From Alicyclobacillus tolerans (GTDB lineage: Bacteria > Bacillota > Bacilli > Alicyclobacillales > Alicyclobacillaceae), in contig NZ_FRAF01000023.1 of the NCBI RefSeq assembly GCF_900142255.1, forward strand, positions 1-55,323: DNA of 55,323 bases, read 5' to 3'. Shown in pieces: positions 31,801-39,588 of this stretch; positions within the stretch are counted from its first letter, which is position 1; each line of letters opens with the position of its first letter. The position numbers and the translations under genes are program-made. Under the pieces are notes generated by a model, which was not told the DNA's origin, ran no database searches, and was given only the letters and a program-made list of their open reading frames with translations.

Positions 31801-32377
31801 CAGTGATGGGTAGTTTGCGTGTGCGGTCAATACGTACATAAACCACATCTTTGGCGTCAGTCTCAAATTCCAGCCAAGCTCCTCGATTAGGGATGACTGT
31901 GGCTGAAAATGTCCGTTTGCCATTTTTGTCAATTTTAGCGTTGTAATAAACACTTGGAGAGCGAACTAACTGACTGACAATGACACGTTCTGCGCCATTG
32001 ATAATAAAAGTTCCTGTTTCAGTCATCAGAGGGAAGTCACCCATGAAAACCTCTTGCTCTTTCACTTCCCCTGTTTCCTTGTTTAAGAGACGAACCTTAA
32101 CACGAAGTGGAGCAGCGTACGTTACATCACGCTCTTTTGATTCATCCACATCATATTTGGGCTCCCCAAGACTGTAATCAATAAATTCCAAAACCAAGTT
32201 GCCAGTAAAATCTTGGATAGGAGAAATATCCGCAAACATCTCTCTCAATCCTTCGCGCAAGAACCATTCATAAGACTTCTGTTGAATCTCAATGAGATTC
32301 GGAAGCTCGAGCACTTCCTGGATCCTGGAGTAGGAGCGACGCTCCCGCCACCCGTACTTGACCATGTGACCCCGCAA
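28847..32377 (-). CDS. rpoB: DNA-directed RNA polymerase beta subunit
   Basis: This 1176-residue subunit carries the rifampicin pocket [20 protein letters not shown] followed by [18 protein letters not shown], without the common resistance changes. It also has [20 protein letters not shown] and [20 protein letters not shown] at the C-terminus. The start is TTG 32377 (MRGHMVKYG...), aligned with the TTG start of B. subtilis rpoB and preceded by AAGGGGTG. An upstream GTG at 32407 lacks a binding site. The acidic C-terminal tail is shorter than in B. subtilis. Confidence 0.97.
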   Translation of the reverse strand: MRGHMVKYGWRERRSYSRIQEVLELPNLIEIQQKSYEWFLREGLREMFADISPIQDFTGNLVLEFIDYSLGEPKYDVDESKERDVTYAAPLRVKVRLLNKETGEVKEQEVFMGDFPLMTETGTFIINGAERVIVSQLVRSPSVYYNAKIDKNGKRTFSATVIPNRGAWLEFETDAKDVVYVRIDRTRKLPITVLLRALGLSTDAEIIQLLGEDEYLQNTLDKDTTDSTERALIEIYERLRPGEPPTYENARALLAARFFDPKRYDLANVGRYKINKKLHLKNRLLNQRLAETLVNSETGEIIAEAGAVIDRRLLDRIIPELDGSVGRFSISATPDLSGADTIPLQMVKIFSPSEDGKVLHVISNGELDRSIKHITPSDILAAVSYFFNLLRGVGTTDDIDHLGNRRLRSVGELLQNQFRIGLSRMERVVRERMSIQDATTITPQALINIRPVIAAIKEFFGSSQLSQFMDQTNPLAELTHKRRLSALGPGGLTRERAGFEVRDVHYSHYGRMCPIETPEGPNIGLINSLSTYARINEYGFIETPYRRVDPETGVVTSQIDYLTADEEENYVVAQANEPLDENGRFKSEEITVRYREDVITVPRERIDYMDVSPKQVVSVATAMIPFLENDDANRALMGSNMQRQAVPLLVTDSPYVGTGMEYRAALDSGVCVVARRSGVVERVTAREIWVRHEQVVDGKPVRGDLDKYKLQKFTRSNQNTCINQRPIVREGMRVEKGTVLADGPATDHGEIALGRNVLVAFMTWEGYNYEDAILLSEKMVKEDVYTSIHIEEYELEARDTKLGPEEITRDIPNVGEEALKNLDDRGVIRIGAEIRTGDILVGKVTPKGVTELTAEERLLHAIFGEKAREVRDTSLRVPHGGAGIVVDVKVFTRENGDELPAGVNQLVRVYIAQKRKISEGDKMAGRHGNKGVVARIMPEEDMPFLEDGTPVEIVLNPLGVPSRMNIGQVLETHLGMAAKALGIRIATPVFDGAHAEDVFGTLEEAGYDRDGKHVLYDGRTGEAFDNRVTVGYVYMLKLHHLVDDKIHARSTGPYSLVTQQPLGGKAQFGGQRFGEMEVWALEAYGAAYTLQEILTVKSDDVVGRVKTYEAVVKGENVPEPGVPESFKVLIKELQSLGMDVKILTGDEEEIVIRESDEEEDAGEKLNLNLEYHEIGE

Positions 32378-32565
32378 ACTCTTCACCCCTTGAACTGTGG
32401 TCTTCACCGTCTGGCAAAAGCACGCATATAAACAAAAAAGAAAATGAGGCTACAGGTAACCACATTTTGGTGCTTACTTCACGTTATTCACCTATTTCCA
32501 GTCGGTACGGTTTTTATTCATTCGCTCGCAACAACCGTCCCATCTATCATTGTATGCAATAAATG

Positions 32566-32594
32566 ATAATAGCACAATGATTTGAAGTTTACAA
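32566..32594 (-). promoter_or_regulatory. Sigma-A promoter ahead of rpoB
   Basis: TTGTAA (32589-32594), a 17-base spacer and TATTAT (32566-32571). It would start an approximately 180-base leader before the rpoB TTG. The 276 bases between rsmC and rpoB hold no other gene that I can see. Confidence 0.75.
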
Positions 32595-32653
32595 GAGATT
32601 TTAAAGATAATCTCACGCAAAATAATTGAGAAGTAGAAAAATAATTGAAGAAT

Positions 32654-33241
32654 TCATTTTTGGCAGCTCAAAACCGTGTATCCTCCGTCATGCGCCACTC
32701 TGATTACAGCTCTAAACAAGTTTTTTAAAAATTTTTCAGCACTTTCCATGCCTTGTTTTTTGGCCATAACCACCCAAAGAATTCCTTGATCCGATAGATG
32801 GTGTAAAGAGTTTTCAAAAAGCGAATAAACTACTTTCTTTCCTGCGCGTATCGGCGGATTTAACAATATAGCATCGAACGTTTCTGAAGAAATTTCTGCA
32901 TAACCATCGCTGACCTTGCAATGGACTTGCGCAAAATGTGATGTATTTTCTTTAGCCAACTCTACAGCCCGCTCGTTTACATCGACGGCCAGCCAGCGCA
33001 CTTTGGGAAATAGATCTGCCAGCACAGCAACGACCGGCCCATAGCCACAACCAAGATCGAGGGCGTTCCTAGCATTTTGCAATTCTGCTGACTCTATCAA
33101 AAGTCGTGTTCCAAAATCAAGCCCGCGCTTAGAAAAGACTCCCGAATCCGTCCACAGTGAATACGTGCGTCCTCTTACGTGAAAAACAATTTTTTGCTTG
33201 TGGGAAGGGACATCTGGCTGTTTATCAAAATATTGAGTCAT
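32654..33241 (-). CDS. Class I SAM-dependent RNA methyltransferase (YbxB / RsmC-like)
   Basis: This 195-residue enzyme has the SAM-binding LDLGCGYG (61-68) and the NPPIRAGK motif (129-136). An NPP(I/F) motif is typical of N2-guanine methyltransferases related to RsmC and RlmG, which act on rRNA. B. subtilis ybxB occupies the same place between rplL and rpoB. The actual nucleotide target cannot be told from sequence. Confidence 0.85.
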   Translation of the reverse strand: MTQYFDKQPDVPSHKQKIVFHVRGRTYSLWTDSGVFSKRGLDFGTRLLIESAELQNARNALDLGCGYGPVVAVLADLFPKVRWLAVDVNERAVELAKENTSHFAQVHCKVSDGYAEISSETFDAILLNPPIRAGKKVVYSLFENSLHHLSDQGILWVVMAKKQGMESAEKFLKNLFRAVIRVAHDGGYTVLSCQK

Positions 33242-33275
33242 ACCGCCCGCTCCTCTTGAGTCGATCAGAAAGACA

Positions 33276-33299
33276 TAGGGCGGAGATAGCTCCGCCCTA
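33276..33299 (-). terminator. Hairpin behind rplL
   Basis: A perfect 10-bp stem, TAGGGCGGAG / CTCCGCCCTA with a 4-base loop, is followed on the minus strand by TGTCTTTCTG. The T-run is weak, so partial termination or attenuation between rplL and the downstream rsmC-like/rpoBC genes is likely. It fits the need for more L7/L12 than polymerase. Confidence 0.6.
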
Positions 33300-33331
33300 C
33301 GTTACATTCACAACAAATTCGTGCGTCCAAC

Positions 33332-33703
33332 TTACTTGATTTCCACAGTGGCTCCTGCTTCTTCAAGTTTCGCTTTGATACCTTCAGCATCCTCTTTGGA
33401 AACTTTCTCTTTGATGGGTTTCGGAGCTCCATCAACCAATTCTTTCGCTTCTTTCAAGCCAAGACCGGTAATTTCACGAACAACTTTGATAACATTGATC
33501 TTAGAACCACCAGCGTTAGCCAGAATTACATCAAATTCTGTTTGTTCAGCAGCTTCCTCGCTGCTACCAGCAGCTGCTCCACCCATAATAGCTACTGGAG
33601 CTGCAGCAGTTACACCAAATTCTTCTTCAATGGCTTTTACCAAATCATTCAATTCCAAAACACTCATGGATTTAATCGCTTCAATCATTTCTTCTTTTGT
33701 CAT
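33332..33703 (-). CDS. rplL: 50S ribosomal protein L7/L12 (bL12)
   Basis: This 123-residue stalk protein recruits translational GTPases. The N-terminal dimerisation helix pair begins [13 protein letters not shown]. An alanine-rich hinge (AAAAGSS region) follows, then the C-terminal domain [20 protein letters not shown] and [15 protein letters not shown]. The ATG at 33703 follows GAGGAGGATCTATAT. Confidence 0.97.
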   Translation of the reverse strand: MTKEEMIEAIKSMSVLELNDLVKAIEEEFGVTAAAPVAIMGGAAAGSSEEAAEQTEFDVILANAGGSKINVIKVVREITGLGLKEAKELVDGAPKPIKEKVSKEDAEGIKAKLEEAGATVEIK

Positions 33704-33783
33704 GATATAGATCCTCCTCAATTCAATAGCATCACAGGCTATTGTCTTTAATTAATGGCACGCAAATATCATTGATGGAGAAA

Positions 33784-34287
33784 TTACTCTGCAGCCGTCT
33801 CCTGTTTTTCAGCGATTTGCTTCACAGCATAAGCCAAATTGCGCATCGGAGCCTGCAATACACTAAGCAACATGGAAAGGAGTCCTTCGCGTGAAGGCAG
33901 ACCCGCCAAAGCTACCACTTCCGACGAAGAAATGACGCGGCCTTCCACTACTCCACCTTTCAGTTCAAGCGCTTTGTGCTTTTTAGCAAAGTCATTCAGA
34001 ATCTTGGCAGGCTTGACCGGATCGTCATACCCAAATGCAATGGCTGTTGGACCCGTCAAATAAGCATCAAGCTCAGTCAACGATGTCTTTTCTGTGGCAC
34101 GACGAGTCAGCGTGTTTTTCAACACCTGAAACTCTATACCCGCTTCACGCAACTGTTTACGCAACTCTGTAATTTCAGCTACATTGAGTCCACGATAGTC
34201 AGTTACCACAGTTCCTTTACTGCGATTCAACCGATCGACGATTTCTTCTACCAACTTAGCTTTTTCTTCATGAGCTTGAACAGACAT
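33784..34287 (-). CDS. rplJ: 50S ribosomal protein L10 (uL10)
   Basis: This 167-residue stalk base protein contains [32 protein letters not shown] and a C-terminal helix that binds L7/L12 dimers. The ATG at 34287 follows AGGAGGTGTCAA; the upstream open frame is the leader RNA. Together with L12 it represses its own operon through the L10 leader. Confidence 0.97.
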   Translation of the reverse strand: MSVQAHEEKAKLVEEIVDRLNRSKGTVVTDYRGLNVAEITELRKQLREAGIEFQVLKNTLTRRATEKTSLTELDAYLTGPTAIAFGYDDPVKPAKILNDFAKKHKALELKGGVVEGRVISSSEVVALAGLPSREGLLSMLLSVLQAPMRNLAYAVKQIAEKQETAAE

Positions 34288-34328
34288 TTTGACACCTCCT
34301 GCATGAACCTTAGCCCAATAGATTAAAG

Positions 34329-34440
34329 ATGGGCGCCCTCTACCCGAGAGAACGCCCAAGCACAACTCTACCCACTTGAACGAACCTCGGTAGGCGGCTT
34401 AGCCATTCTCCGTTAAAACGGACCTACGGTCTACGGTTCT
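34329..34440 (-). promoter_or_regulatory. Ribosomal L10 leader RNA
   Basis: On the minus strand the sequence AACCGTAGACCGTAGGTCCG ... GCCTACCGAGGTT forms the conserved kink-turn-like element bound by the L10(L12)4 complex. Further down, GGGCG-TTCTCTC-GGGTA-GAGGGCGCCC makes a second stem that may act as attenuator. No convincing promoter could be placed between rplA and this leader. Confidence 0.8.
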
Positions 34441-34487
34441 GGATTATGAATTTCTATCCATCCAACCAATCTATTACTGTCGTAAAA

Positions 34488-35192
34488 TCATTCAGCAACC
34501 GCACCAACGCGCAACGCATTGACTCGCACACCCGGTCCCATTGTGGAGGCAACCGTTATGCTACGGATATATTGACCTTTGGCACCTGACGGCTTGGCCT
34601 TCTGCAACGCATCCAGCAAGGTCTGGAAGTTACCCAACAAGGCGGAAACCTCGAAGGAAACCTTGCCAATCGGCACGTGTACAATACCCGCTTTGTCTAA
34701 GCGATATTCAATCTTACCAGCTTTTGATTCTTGCACTGCACGTCCAACTTCAAACGTAACCGTGCCAGTTTTGGGGTTGGGCATCAACCCTTTAGGACCC
34801 AACACACGTCCAAGGCGACCAACCGCCCCCATCATATCCGGTGTGGCAATGGCCACATCGAAATCCAGCCACCCCTGACTGATTTTCTGAATGAGATCGT
34901 CGTCCCCGACATGGTCAGCACCCGCAGCTTCAGCTTCTTTCGCCTTGTCGCCTTTAGCAAATACCAAGACGCGCACTGTTTTACCAGTACCATGCGGAAG
35001 CACAACCGCTCCGCGCACTTGTTGATCTTGTTTTTTCGGGTCTACACCCAGTCGAACTGCAACTTCGACCGTTTCATCAAACTTGGCAGTAGCCGTCTTT
35101 TTCACCAATCCAAGCGCCTCAGAAGCATCGTACAACTGGCTGCGATCAATAAGCTTAGCAGCTTCCAGCATACGTTTTGATTTTTTCGCCAT
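34488..35192 (-). CDS. rplA: 50S ribosomal protein L1 (uL1)
   Basis: This 234-residue stalk protein moves with E-site tRNA. It contains [38 protein letters not shown] and [20 protein letters not shown]. The ATG at 35192 follows AAGGAGGTGTAAGAGT. It follows rplK and is separated from rplJ by the L10 leader. Confidence 0.97.
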   Translation of the reverse strand: MAKKSKRMLEAAKLIDRSQLYDASEALGLVKKTATAKFDETVEVAVRLGVDPKKQDQQVRGAVVLPHGTGKTVRVLVFAKGDKAKEAEAAGADHVGDDDLIQKISQGWLDFDVAIATPDMMGAVGRLGRVLGPKGLMPNPKTGTVTFEVGRAVQESKAGKIEYRLDKAGIVHVPIGKVSFEVSALLGNFQTLLDALQKAKPSGAKGQYIRSITVASTMGPGVRVNALRVGAVAE

Positions 35193-35268
35193 ACTCTTAC
35201 ACCTCCTTGTGGTCAAAGGTCAAGTGACCTCCCACTTTTACGCCCGTCAAAAGAGAGACCGTTATGAA

Positions 35269-35697
35269 CTAGTCTTCAATGACGATACCCATACTGCGCG
35301 CTGTACCTTCCACCATGCGCATAGCCGCTTCCACAGAAGCCGCATTCAAATCAGGCATTTTCTGTTCAGCAATCTCACGCACTTTTGCACGCTTAACCGT
35401 CGCAACTTTCTTTTTGTTAGGCTCTGAAGAACCCGACTCAATGCCAGCCGCTTTCTTCAGGAGCACAGCCGCCGGAGGCGTTTTAAGGTCAAAAGTGTAA
35501 GAGCGATCTTCGTAAACATAGAGCACGACAGGAATAATCAAGCCAACTTGATCGGCTGTGCGTGCATTAAATTCTTTACAAAAGCCCATAATGTTGCCTA
35601 CCTGAGCTTGACCGAGCGCTGGTCCAACCGGCGGCGCCGGAGTTGCCTTGCCCGCAGGAATCTGCAGTTTTACAACTTTAACAATCTTCTTCGGCAA
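35269..35697 (-). CDS. rplK: 50S ribosomal protein L11 (uL11), with one-residue insertion
   Basis: This 142-residue GTPase-centre protein binds the thiostrepton region of 23S rRNA and, in Bacilli, is needed for RelA activation. It ends [20 protein letters not shown] and IVIED. The N-terminal loop reads [20 protein letters not shown], where relatives have GQxGVNIM. One residue is therefore added without disturbing the frame. The TTG at 35697 has AGGAGG at 8 bases and gives the family start. Confidence 0.96.
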   Translation of the reverse strand: MPKKIVKVVKLQIPAGKATPAPPVGPALGQAQVGNIMGFCKEFNARTADQVGLIIPVVLYVYEDRSYTFDLKTPPAAVLLKKAAGIESGSSEPNKKKVATVKRAKVREIAEQKMPDLNAASVEAAMRMVEGTARSMGIVIED

Positions 35698-35901
35698 CGC
35701 GTCCACCTCCTTTGCCGCTTGATGTGGTAGAAACGGGTTTCCACCCTCCCACTCGCACACCTCCATAAGGCGCGCCACTTACATCTATAGGGCGATGAAC
35801 TTTATCCGTCCAACGCCACAGAAAGACCAAAGCAGATTCAACTGAGAGTATCCACCGCCTTGCTCTCTTCTGCCTCAAATCAACACTCACCCAACAGAAA
35901 T

Positions 35902-36447
35902 TCAGGTGAGTTTTTCCACCTGGGAATAATCTAGTTCCATCGGCGTGTCTCTGCCAAACATGGATACTAAAACGCGCAATTTCTGCGTTTCTTCATGAAC
36001 CTCTTCCACAGTCCCAATCATGTCTGCAAACGCGCCGCCCACAAGACGAACCGCCTCACCAACCGCAAACTCCAATTGCAGTCTGGCTTCCTCTACGCCC
36101 ATTTGGCGCATGATAGACTGAACCTCGTCCATCAATAGAGGAGTAGGCTTGGAACCAGCTCCAGACGAACCCACAAATCCAGTGACGCCTGGCGTATTGC
36201 GGACGACATACCATGAGTCGTCTGTCATAATCATTTCCACCAGCACATAACCAGGGAACACCTTTTTTTGCACTACCTTGCGCTTGCCATTCTTCACTTC
36301 AATTTCTTCTTCGGTTGGCACGAGAATGCGAAAGATCTTGTCTTCCATCCCCATTGTCTGAACCCGGCTCTCAAGGTTGTTTTTTACCTTGTTTTCATAG
36401 CCCGAGTATGTGTGGATGACGTACCAATTCTTTTCTAAATTCTCCAT
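35902..36447 (-). CDS. nusG: Transcription elongation/termination factor NusG
   Basis: This 181-residue factor has an NGN domain (NWYVIHTYSGYENKVKNNLE, FPGYVLVEM, RNTPGVTGFVG) and a C-terminal KOW domain (GEAVRLVGGAFADMIGTVEE). It binds RNA polymerase and S10/NusE. The start, ATG 36447 or the preceding GTG, has no close ribosome-binding site. AAGGGGG lies about 25-30 bases upstream, with a GCGG / CCGC mini-hairpin between. Confidence 0.97.
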   Translation of the reverse strand: MENLEKNWYVIHTYSGYENKVKNNLESRVQTMGMEDKIFRILVPTEEEIEVKNGKRKVVQKKVFPGYVLVEMIMTDDSWYVVRNTPGVTGFVGSSGAGSKPTPLLMDEVQSIMRQMGVEEARLQLEFAVGEAVRLVGGAFADMIGTVEEVHEETQKLRVLVSMFGRDTPMELDYSQVEKLT

Positions 36448-36489
36448 CACGAGAAGGGCGGTTTGCCCCGCACCCCCTTTTACCCTAGG

Positions 36490-36717
36490 TTAGACAACGC
36501 CAATCAAAGATAAGAGTTTGGCGATCCCGATATCAAATCCCCAGACCAGCAGTCCAAGGACCAAACAGGTGATGAGCGCCGCCGCCGTATAATTGACCAC
36601 TTCACGACGATTGGGCCAGCGCACCTTGCGAAGTTCACGCCAAGAATCAGAGAAGAACGCAAGCAAACCCCTGCTTTGTTCGCGAGGTTCCAAGGTCGTT
36701 TCGTCTGGCTTCGCCAT
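36490..36717 (-). CDS. secE: Preprotein translocase subunit SecE
   Basis: This 75-residue protein has a single transmembrane helix near the C-terminus. The amphipathic segment FFSDSWRELRKVRWPNRREV carries the conserved RKVxWPxRxE motif that clamps SecY. The ATG at 36717 has GAGGGG at 9 bases. It lies between rpmG and nusG, as in most Bacilli. Confidence 0.96.
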   Translation of the reverse strand: MAKPDETTLEPREQSRGLLAFFSDSWRELRKVRWPNRREVVNYTAAALITCLVLGLLVWGFDIGIAKLLSLIGVV

Positions 36718-36766
36718 TTGGCACAACCCCTCTTCGATTGCAGCGTTCAGTGAATCTCAACATGCA

Positions 36767-36916
36767 TTAGCGCGTTTCACGATGAACAGTGTGTCCATTG
36801 CAGTATCGGCAGAACTTTTTCAGTTCAACCCGATCTGGGTCATTCTTTTTGTTCTTCATCGATGTGTAATTTCTCTGTTTGCACTCGGTGCAAGCGAGCG
36901 TAATGATGACGCGCAT
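36767..36916 (-). CDS. rpmG: 50S ribosomal protein L33 (bL33), zinc-binding form
   Basis: This 49-residue protein begins [20 protein letters not shown] and ends [15 protein letters not shown]. Cysteines 9, 12, 36 and 39 form the zinc ribbon, so it is the zinc-requiring paralogue. AAGGAGGTG precedes the ATG. It is the first gene after the promoter at 37004-37032 and is the usual partner of secE-nusG. Confidence 0.96.
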   Translation of the reverse strand: MRVIITLACTECKQRNYTSMKNKKNDPDRVELKKFCRYCNGHTVHRETR

Positions 36917-37003
36917 GTTGGTGCACCTCCTTTAGCAGGATGCAAACCTGTCCTCCAACATAAACAGACGAACCCCAAGTCAAGGGACTCGCGCACCCAC
37001 AGT

Positions 37004-37032
37004 ACTTTAGCATAGTCATAGGAAACCGTCAA
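37004..37032 (-). promoter_or_regulatory. Sigma-A promoter ahead of rpmG-secE-nusG
   Basis: TTGACG (37027-37032), a 17-base spacer ending in TGC, and TAAAGT (37004-37009): a sigma-A promoter with extended -10. It lies just behind the sigH stop and would start a leader of about 80 bases. Confidence 0.75.
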
Positions 37033-37078
37033 CTAGAAACTCAAGCATCTAAGCTAGAGAACACAGCACTTCTAGGCA

Positions 37079-37726
37079 TCACGCATAAACATTTCGATAG
37101 TCAAGGTATTTTTCCAATTTACGCTTGACCCTCTGCAGCGCATTGTCTATTGACTTGACATGACGTTCTAAATCGACAGCAATTTCCTGGTAAGATCGAC
37201 CGTCTAAGTAGAGCATCAAAACTTTACGTTCCAAATCACTCAACAACTCAGACATCTTCAGCTCAATATCGTCAAACTCTTCCTGGTGTATGACCAATTC
37301 TTCCGGATCGGTGACGCGTGCCGTACAAATCACGTCCATCAACGTCCGGTCTGAGTCACCTTCATAAACAGGCTTGTCCAATGAGACATAAGAATTGAGT
37401 GGGATATGCTTTTGACGCGTGGCTGTCTTAATCGCAGTTATAATTTGGCGTGTCACGCAAAGTTCTGCAAACGCTTTAAATGACGAAAGCTTGTCCTCTC
37501 GGAAATCGCGAATCGACTTATAGAGACCAATCATTCCCTCTTGGACAATATCTTCCCGATCCGCTCCAATCAAAAAATACGATCTGGCTTTGGCGCGGAC
37601 AAAATTACGATACTTGTGAATCAAGTATTCAAGGGCTAGGGAATCACCGTCATGCACACGTTCCACGAGGGTTTCGTCTGGAAGGTTCTCTAACTCGGCG
37701 AAATCTGAAACGTGCTGTATGCTCAA
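37079..37726 (-). CDS. sigH: RNA polymerase sigma-H factor
   Basis: This 215-residue sigma-70-type factor contains YLIHKYRNFVRAKARSYFLI, the region 2 core GADREDIVQEGMIGLYKSIR, RQIITAIKTATRQKHIPLNS and the region 4 helix-turn-helix DGRSYQEIAVDLERHVKSID. It is close to B. subtilis SigH, which directs early sporulation and competence genes, so the host is probably a spore former. The TTG at 37726 has GGAGGG at about 7 bases. The frame to 37768 has no binding site. Confidence 0.95.
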   Translation of the reverse strand: MSIQHVSDFAELENLPDETLVERVHDGDSLALEYLIHKYRNFVRAKARSYFLIGADREDIVQEGMIGLYKSIRDFREDKLSSFKAFAELCVTRQIITAIKTATRQKHIPLNSYVSLDKPVYEGDSDRTLMDVICTARVTDPEELVIHQEEFDDIELKMSELLSDLERKVLMLYLDGRSYQEIAVDLERHVKSIDNALQRVKRKLEKYLDYRNVYA

Positions 37727-37759
37727 GAAAATCCCTCCGAGCCCGCGTAAGATGCCGCA

Positions 37760-37789
37760 ATTATACATTATGTAACCCTACAGAATCAA
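37760..37789 (-). promoter_or_regulatory. Candidate promoter ahead of sigH
   Basis: TTGATT (37784-37789), an 18-base spacer and a perfect TATAAT (37760-37765) overlap the end of yacP. The start point would lie just ahead of the sigH ribosome-binding site. Confidence 0.5.
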
Positions 37790-38313
37790 TCATCTTTTTG
37801 ACTACGTCGCCAAGCTTCGAGTTTTTTTAGAATATCGTCTGACAAATTTTGCGTCCAGTCTCTGCCTAAATTGACTTGTGTTTTTTTAGCAACCTCAGAA
37901 ATTTTTTCCTGAATACGATTCAGTTTTTCTACCATTTCTCTCGCCGATATGCGCAAAGCGCCTCCACCAAAGGTAATTTGTTGCTCCAGAGCATCTGATG
38001 TGGCAACAGTTAAAGTCCGATAATCTTTCAACAAATCCGGAATTAAACGCTCAATACGCTCGTCCGCCGTCTCTCCTTTGGCCGTAAAAATAATTTCCAC
38101 ACCGCGCCGTTTTTCACTTTTCTCCTGCTCTCCAGTATGGTGAGCATCAAAAACCACCAATACATCTTCATCCGCAAACGCTGCATATTCAATAAGACGA
38201 TGAATCAATTCTTGACGCGCCAATTCCAAATTCGAAAGTTTGGTAAGCGGCATTGAAAAAAGTGCCGGCAATAGATTATAGCCATCTACCACCAACAGCG
38301 CGCTGCGTCCCAT
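37786..38313 (-). CDS. rae1: NYN-domain ribosome-associated endoribonuclease (YacP/Rae1-like)
   Basis: This 175-residue protein begins with LLVVDGYNLLPAL. It contains VLVVFDAHHTGEQ, the GETADERIERLI segment and VATSDALEQQITFGGGALRI, with the acidic residues of the PIN-like NYN fold. B. subtilis YacP (Rae1) enters the ribosomal A site and cleaves certain mRNAs in a translation-dependent way. ATG 38313 lies 7 bases behind the rlmB stop. Longer upstream starts overlap rlmB and are not supported. Confidence 0.9.
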   Translation of the reverse strand: MGRSALLVVDGYNLLPALFSMPLTKLSNLELARQELIHRLIEYAAFADEDVLVVFDAHHTGEQEKSEKRRGVEIIFTAKGETADERIERLIPDLLKDYRTLTVATSDALEQQITFGGGALRISAREMVEKLNRIQEKISEVAKKTQVNLGRDWTQNLSDDILKKLEAWRRSQKDD

Positions 38314-38320
38314 CGTCCGA

Positions 38321-39133
38321 TTACGTCCGCTGTCTGACCGCTTCATAAAGCAGGACGCCCGCTGCCACGGACGCATTCAGACTCTGCATGTGACCAAGCA
38401 TGGGCAAGGAAACCATAAAATCACAGCGTTCTGCCACTAGTCGACCGAGTCCCTTATCCTCCGCACCTATCACAATCGCCGTCTTTCCTCTCATATCAAC
38501 GTCACTCGGTCGGGCAGTTGCGCCAATAGACGTACCAACTATCCAATAGCCGCGTTCCTTAAGCCATTCCATGGCTTGCACCAAATTCGTGACGCGAGAT
38601 ACCGGCATATACTCCAATGCTCCCGCTGCAGCTTTAGCTACCGTCCCTGTCAATGGAACTGCGCGACGCTTAGGAATAATCACACCTTGTACACCCGCCG
38701 CTTCAGCGGTTCGCAAAATGGCGCCGAGATTATGCGGATCAGACAATTCATCTAAAAGTACAACGAGCGGAGCATATCCCGTATCTCGTTTCACGATATC
38801 TTCCAGTTCAACATAACTGTATGGAGAGACAAACGCCACTATACCTTGATGATTCTCGCCATAAGCTTGAAGACTTGCCCGCGGCGCAGTTTGTAGCACC
38901 ACCCCCGCTGATTTGGCTTTACCGATAATTTCCTTAAGAGAACCACCTTCTGCGCCTTCCGCTAAAATAATTTTGTTCATTGAACGACCAGACTTCAGCG
39001 CTTCCAAAACAGGTTGACGCCCAACCAACACATCACTTGCTTCGTTTTCTGAGAGAACTCCCACTTCTTTCTTATTCAAAGATGACGCCCTTTGACGCCG
39101 ATTCGATTCTTTGCCTGTATATGATTTTTGCAT
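38321..39133 (-). CDS. rlmB: 23S rRNA (guanosine-2'-O-)-methyltransferase RlmB-type SPOUT enzyme
   Basis: This 270-residue TrmH-family protein has an N-terminal substrate-binding part (VLVGRQPVLEALKSGR) and the SPOUT motifs LLDELSDPHNLGAILRTAEA, AIVIGAEDKGLGR and LPMLGHMQSLNASVAAGVLL. RlmB modifies G2251 in E. coli 23S rRNA; the Bacilli orthologue sits in the cysS-mrnC neighbourhood as here. About 30 extra basic N-terminal residues precede the domain. The start is supported by GAGGAGGTCAAGG. Confidence 0.93.
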   Translation of the reverse strand: MQKSYTGKESNRRQRASSLNKKEVGVLSENEASDVLVGRQPVLEALKSGRSMNKIILAEGAEGGSLKEIIGKAKSAGVVLQTAPRASLQAYGENHQGIVAFVSPYSYVELEDIVKRDTGYAPLVVLLDELSDPHNLGAILRTAEAAGVQGVIIPKRRAVPLTGTVAKAAAGALEYMPVSRVTNLVQAMEWLKERGYWIVGTSIGATARPSDVDMRGKTAIVIGAEDKGLGRLVAERCDFMVSLPMLGHMQSLNASVAAGVLLYEAVRQRT

Positions 39134-39174
39134 TCCTTGACCTCCTCACCTTTGTATTCCATTGTTCACCAATC

Positions 39175-39588
39175 CTAATGATGATCTTGCTCATCCAACC
39201 AAGCGAGCGCAGATTGGACAATATATTCTAAACGCTGATTCTGCCCATCTACTGAAAGATGACCGAGCAAGGCTTCAAAAGCTGTGCTATAGCGATATTC
39301 CATCAGATCTGCGTTTTTGGGAACATGCCCTGACTTGGCGTTACGTCCACGGCGTACCCATTCCTTTTCCTCCTCAGTCAACCTAGATTCCAAGAATCGC
39401 AAAACCGATGCTTGCGCCGACGCGCGCGAATAGCGGCTGCACCGCAAATGAATATCGCGCATTTTGCCAGCTCCCTTGGCCAGTACATGTGCCCGCACAT
39501 ACACTTCCCAGACGGCATCGCCAACAAACGCATAAACCAGCGGTGTCATCCAATCCTTGCGCAATCCACTCCATACATCTCCTATCAT
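39175..39588 (-). CDS. mrnC: Mini-ribonuclease III
   Basis: This 137-residue protein has only the catalytic RNase III domain and no dsRNA-binding domain. It contains LVYAFVGDAVWEVYVRAHVL and YRYSTAFEALLGHLSVDG, with the conserved metal-binding acids. In B. subtilis it processes 23S rRNA ends. Its ATG overlaps the cysS stop by 4 bases (ATGA). Confidence 0.96.
   Translation of the reverse strand: MIGDVWSGLRKDWMTPLVYAFVGDAVWEVYVRAHVLAKGAGKMRDIHLRCSRYSRASAQASVLRFLESRLTEEEKEWVRRGRNAKSGHVPKNADLMEYRYSTAFEALLGHLSVDGQNQRLEYIVQSALAWLDEQDHH

Noticed and set aside
34441-34487. Promoter ahead of the L10 leader
   Set aside because: TTGGTT and CATAAT are present but only 15 bases apart; the match is too weak to list.
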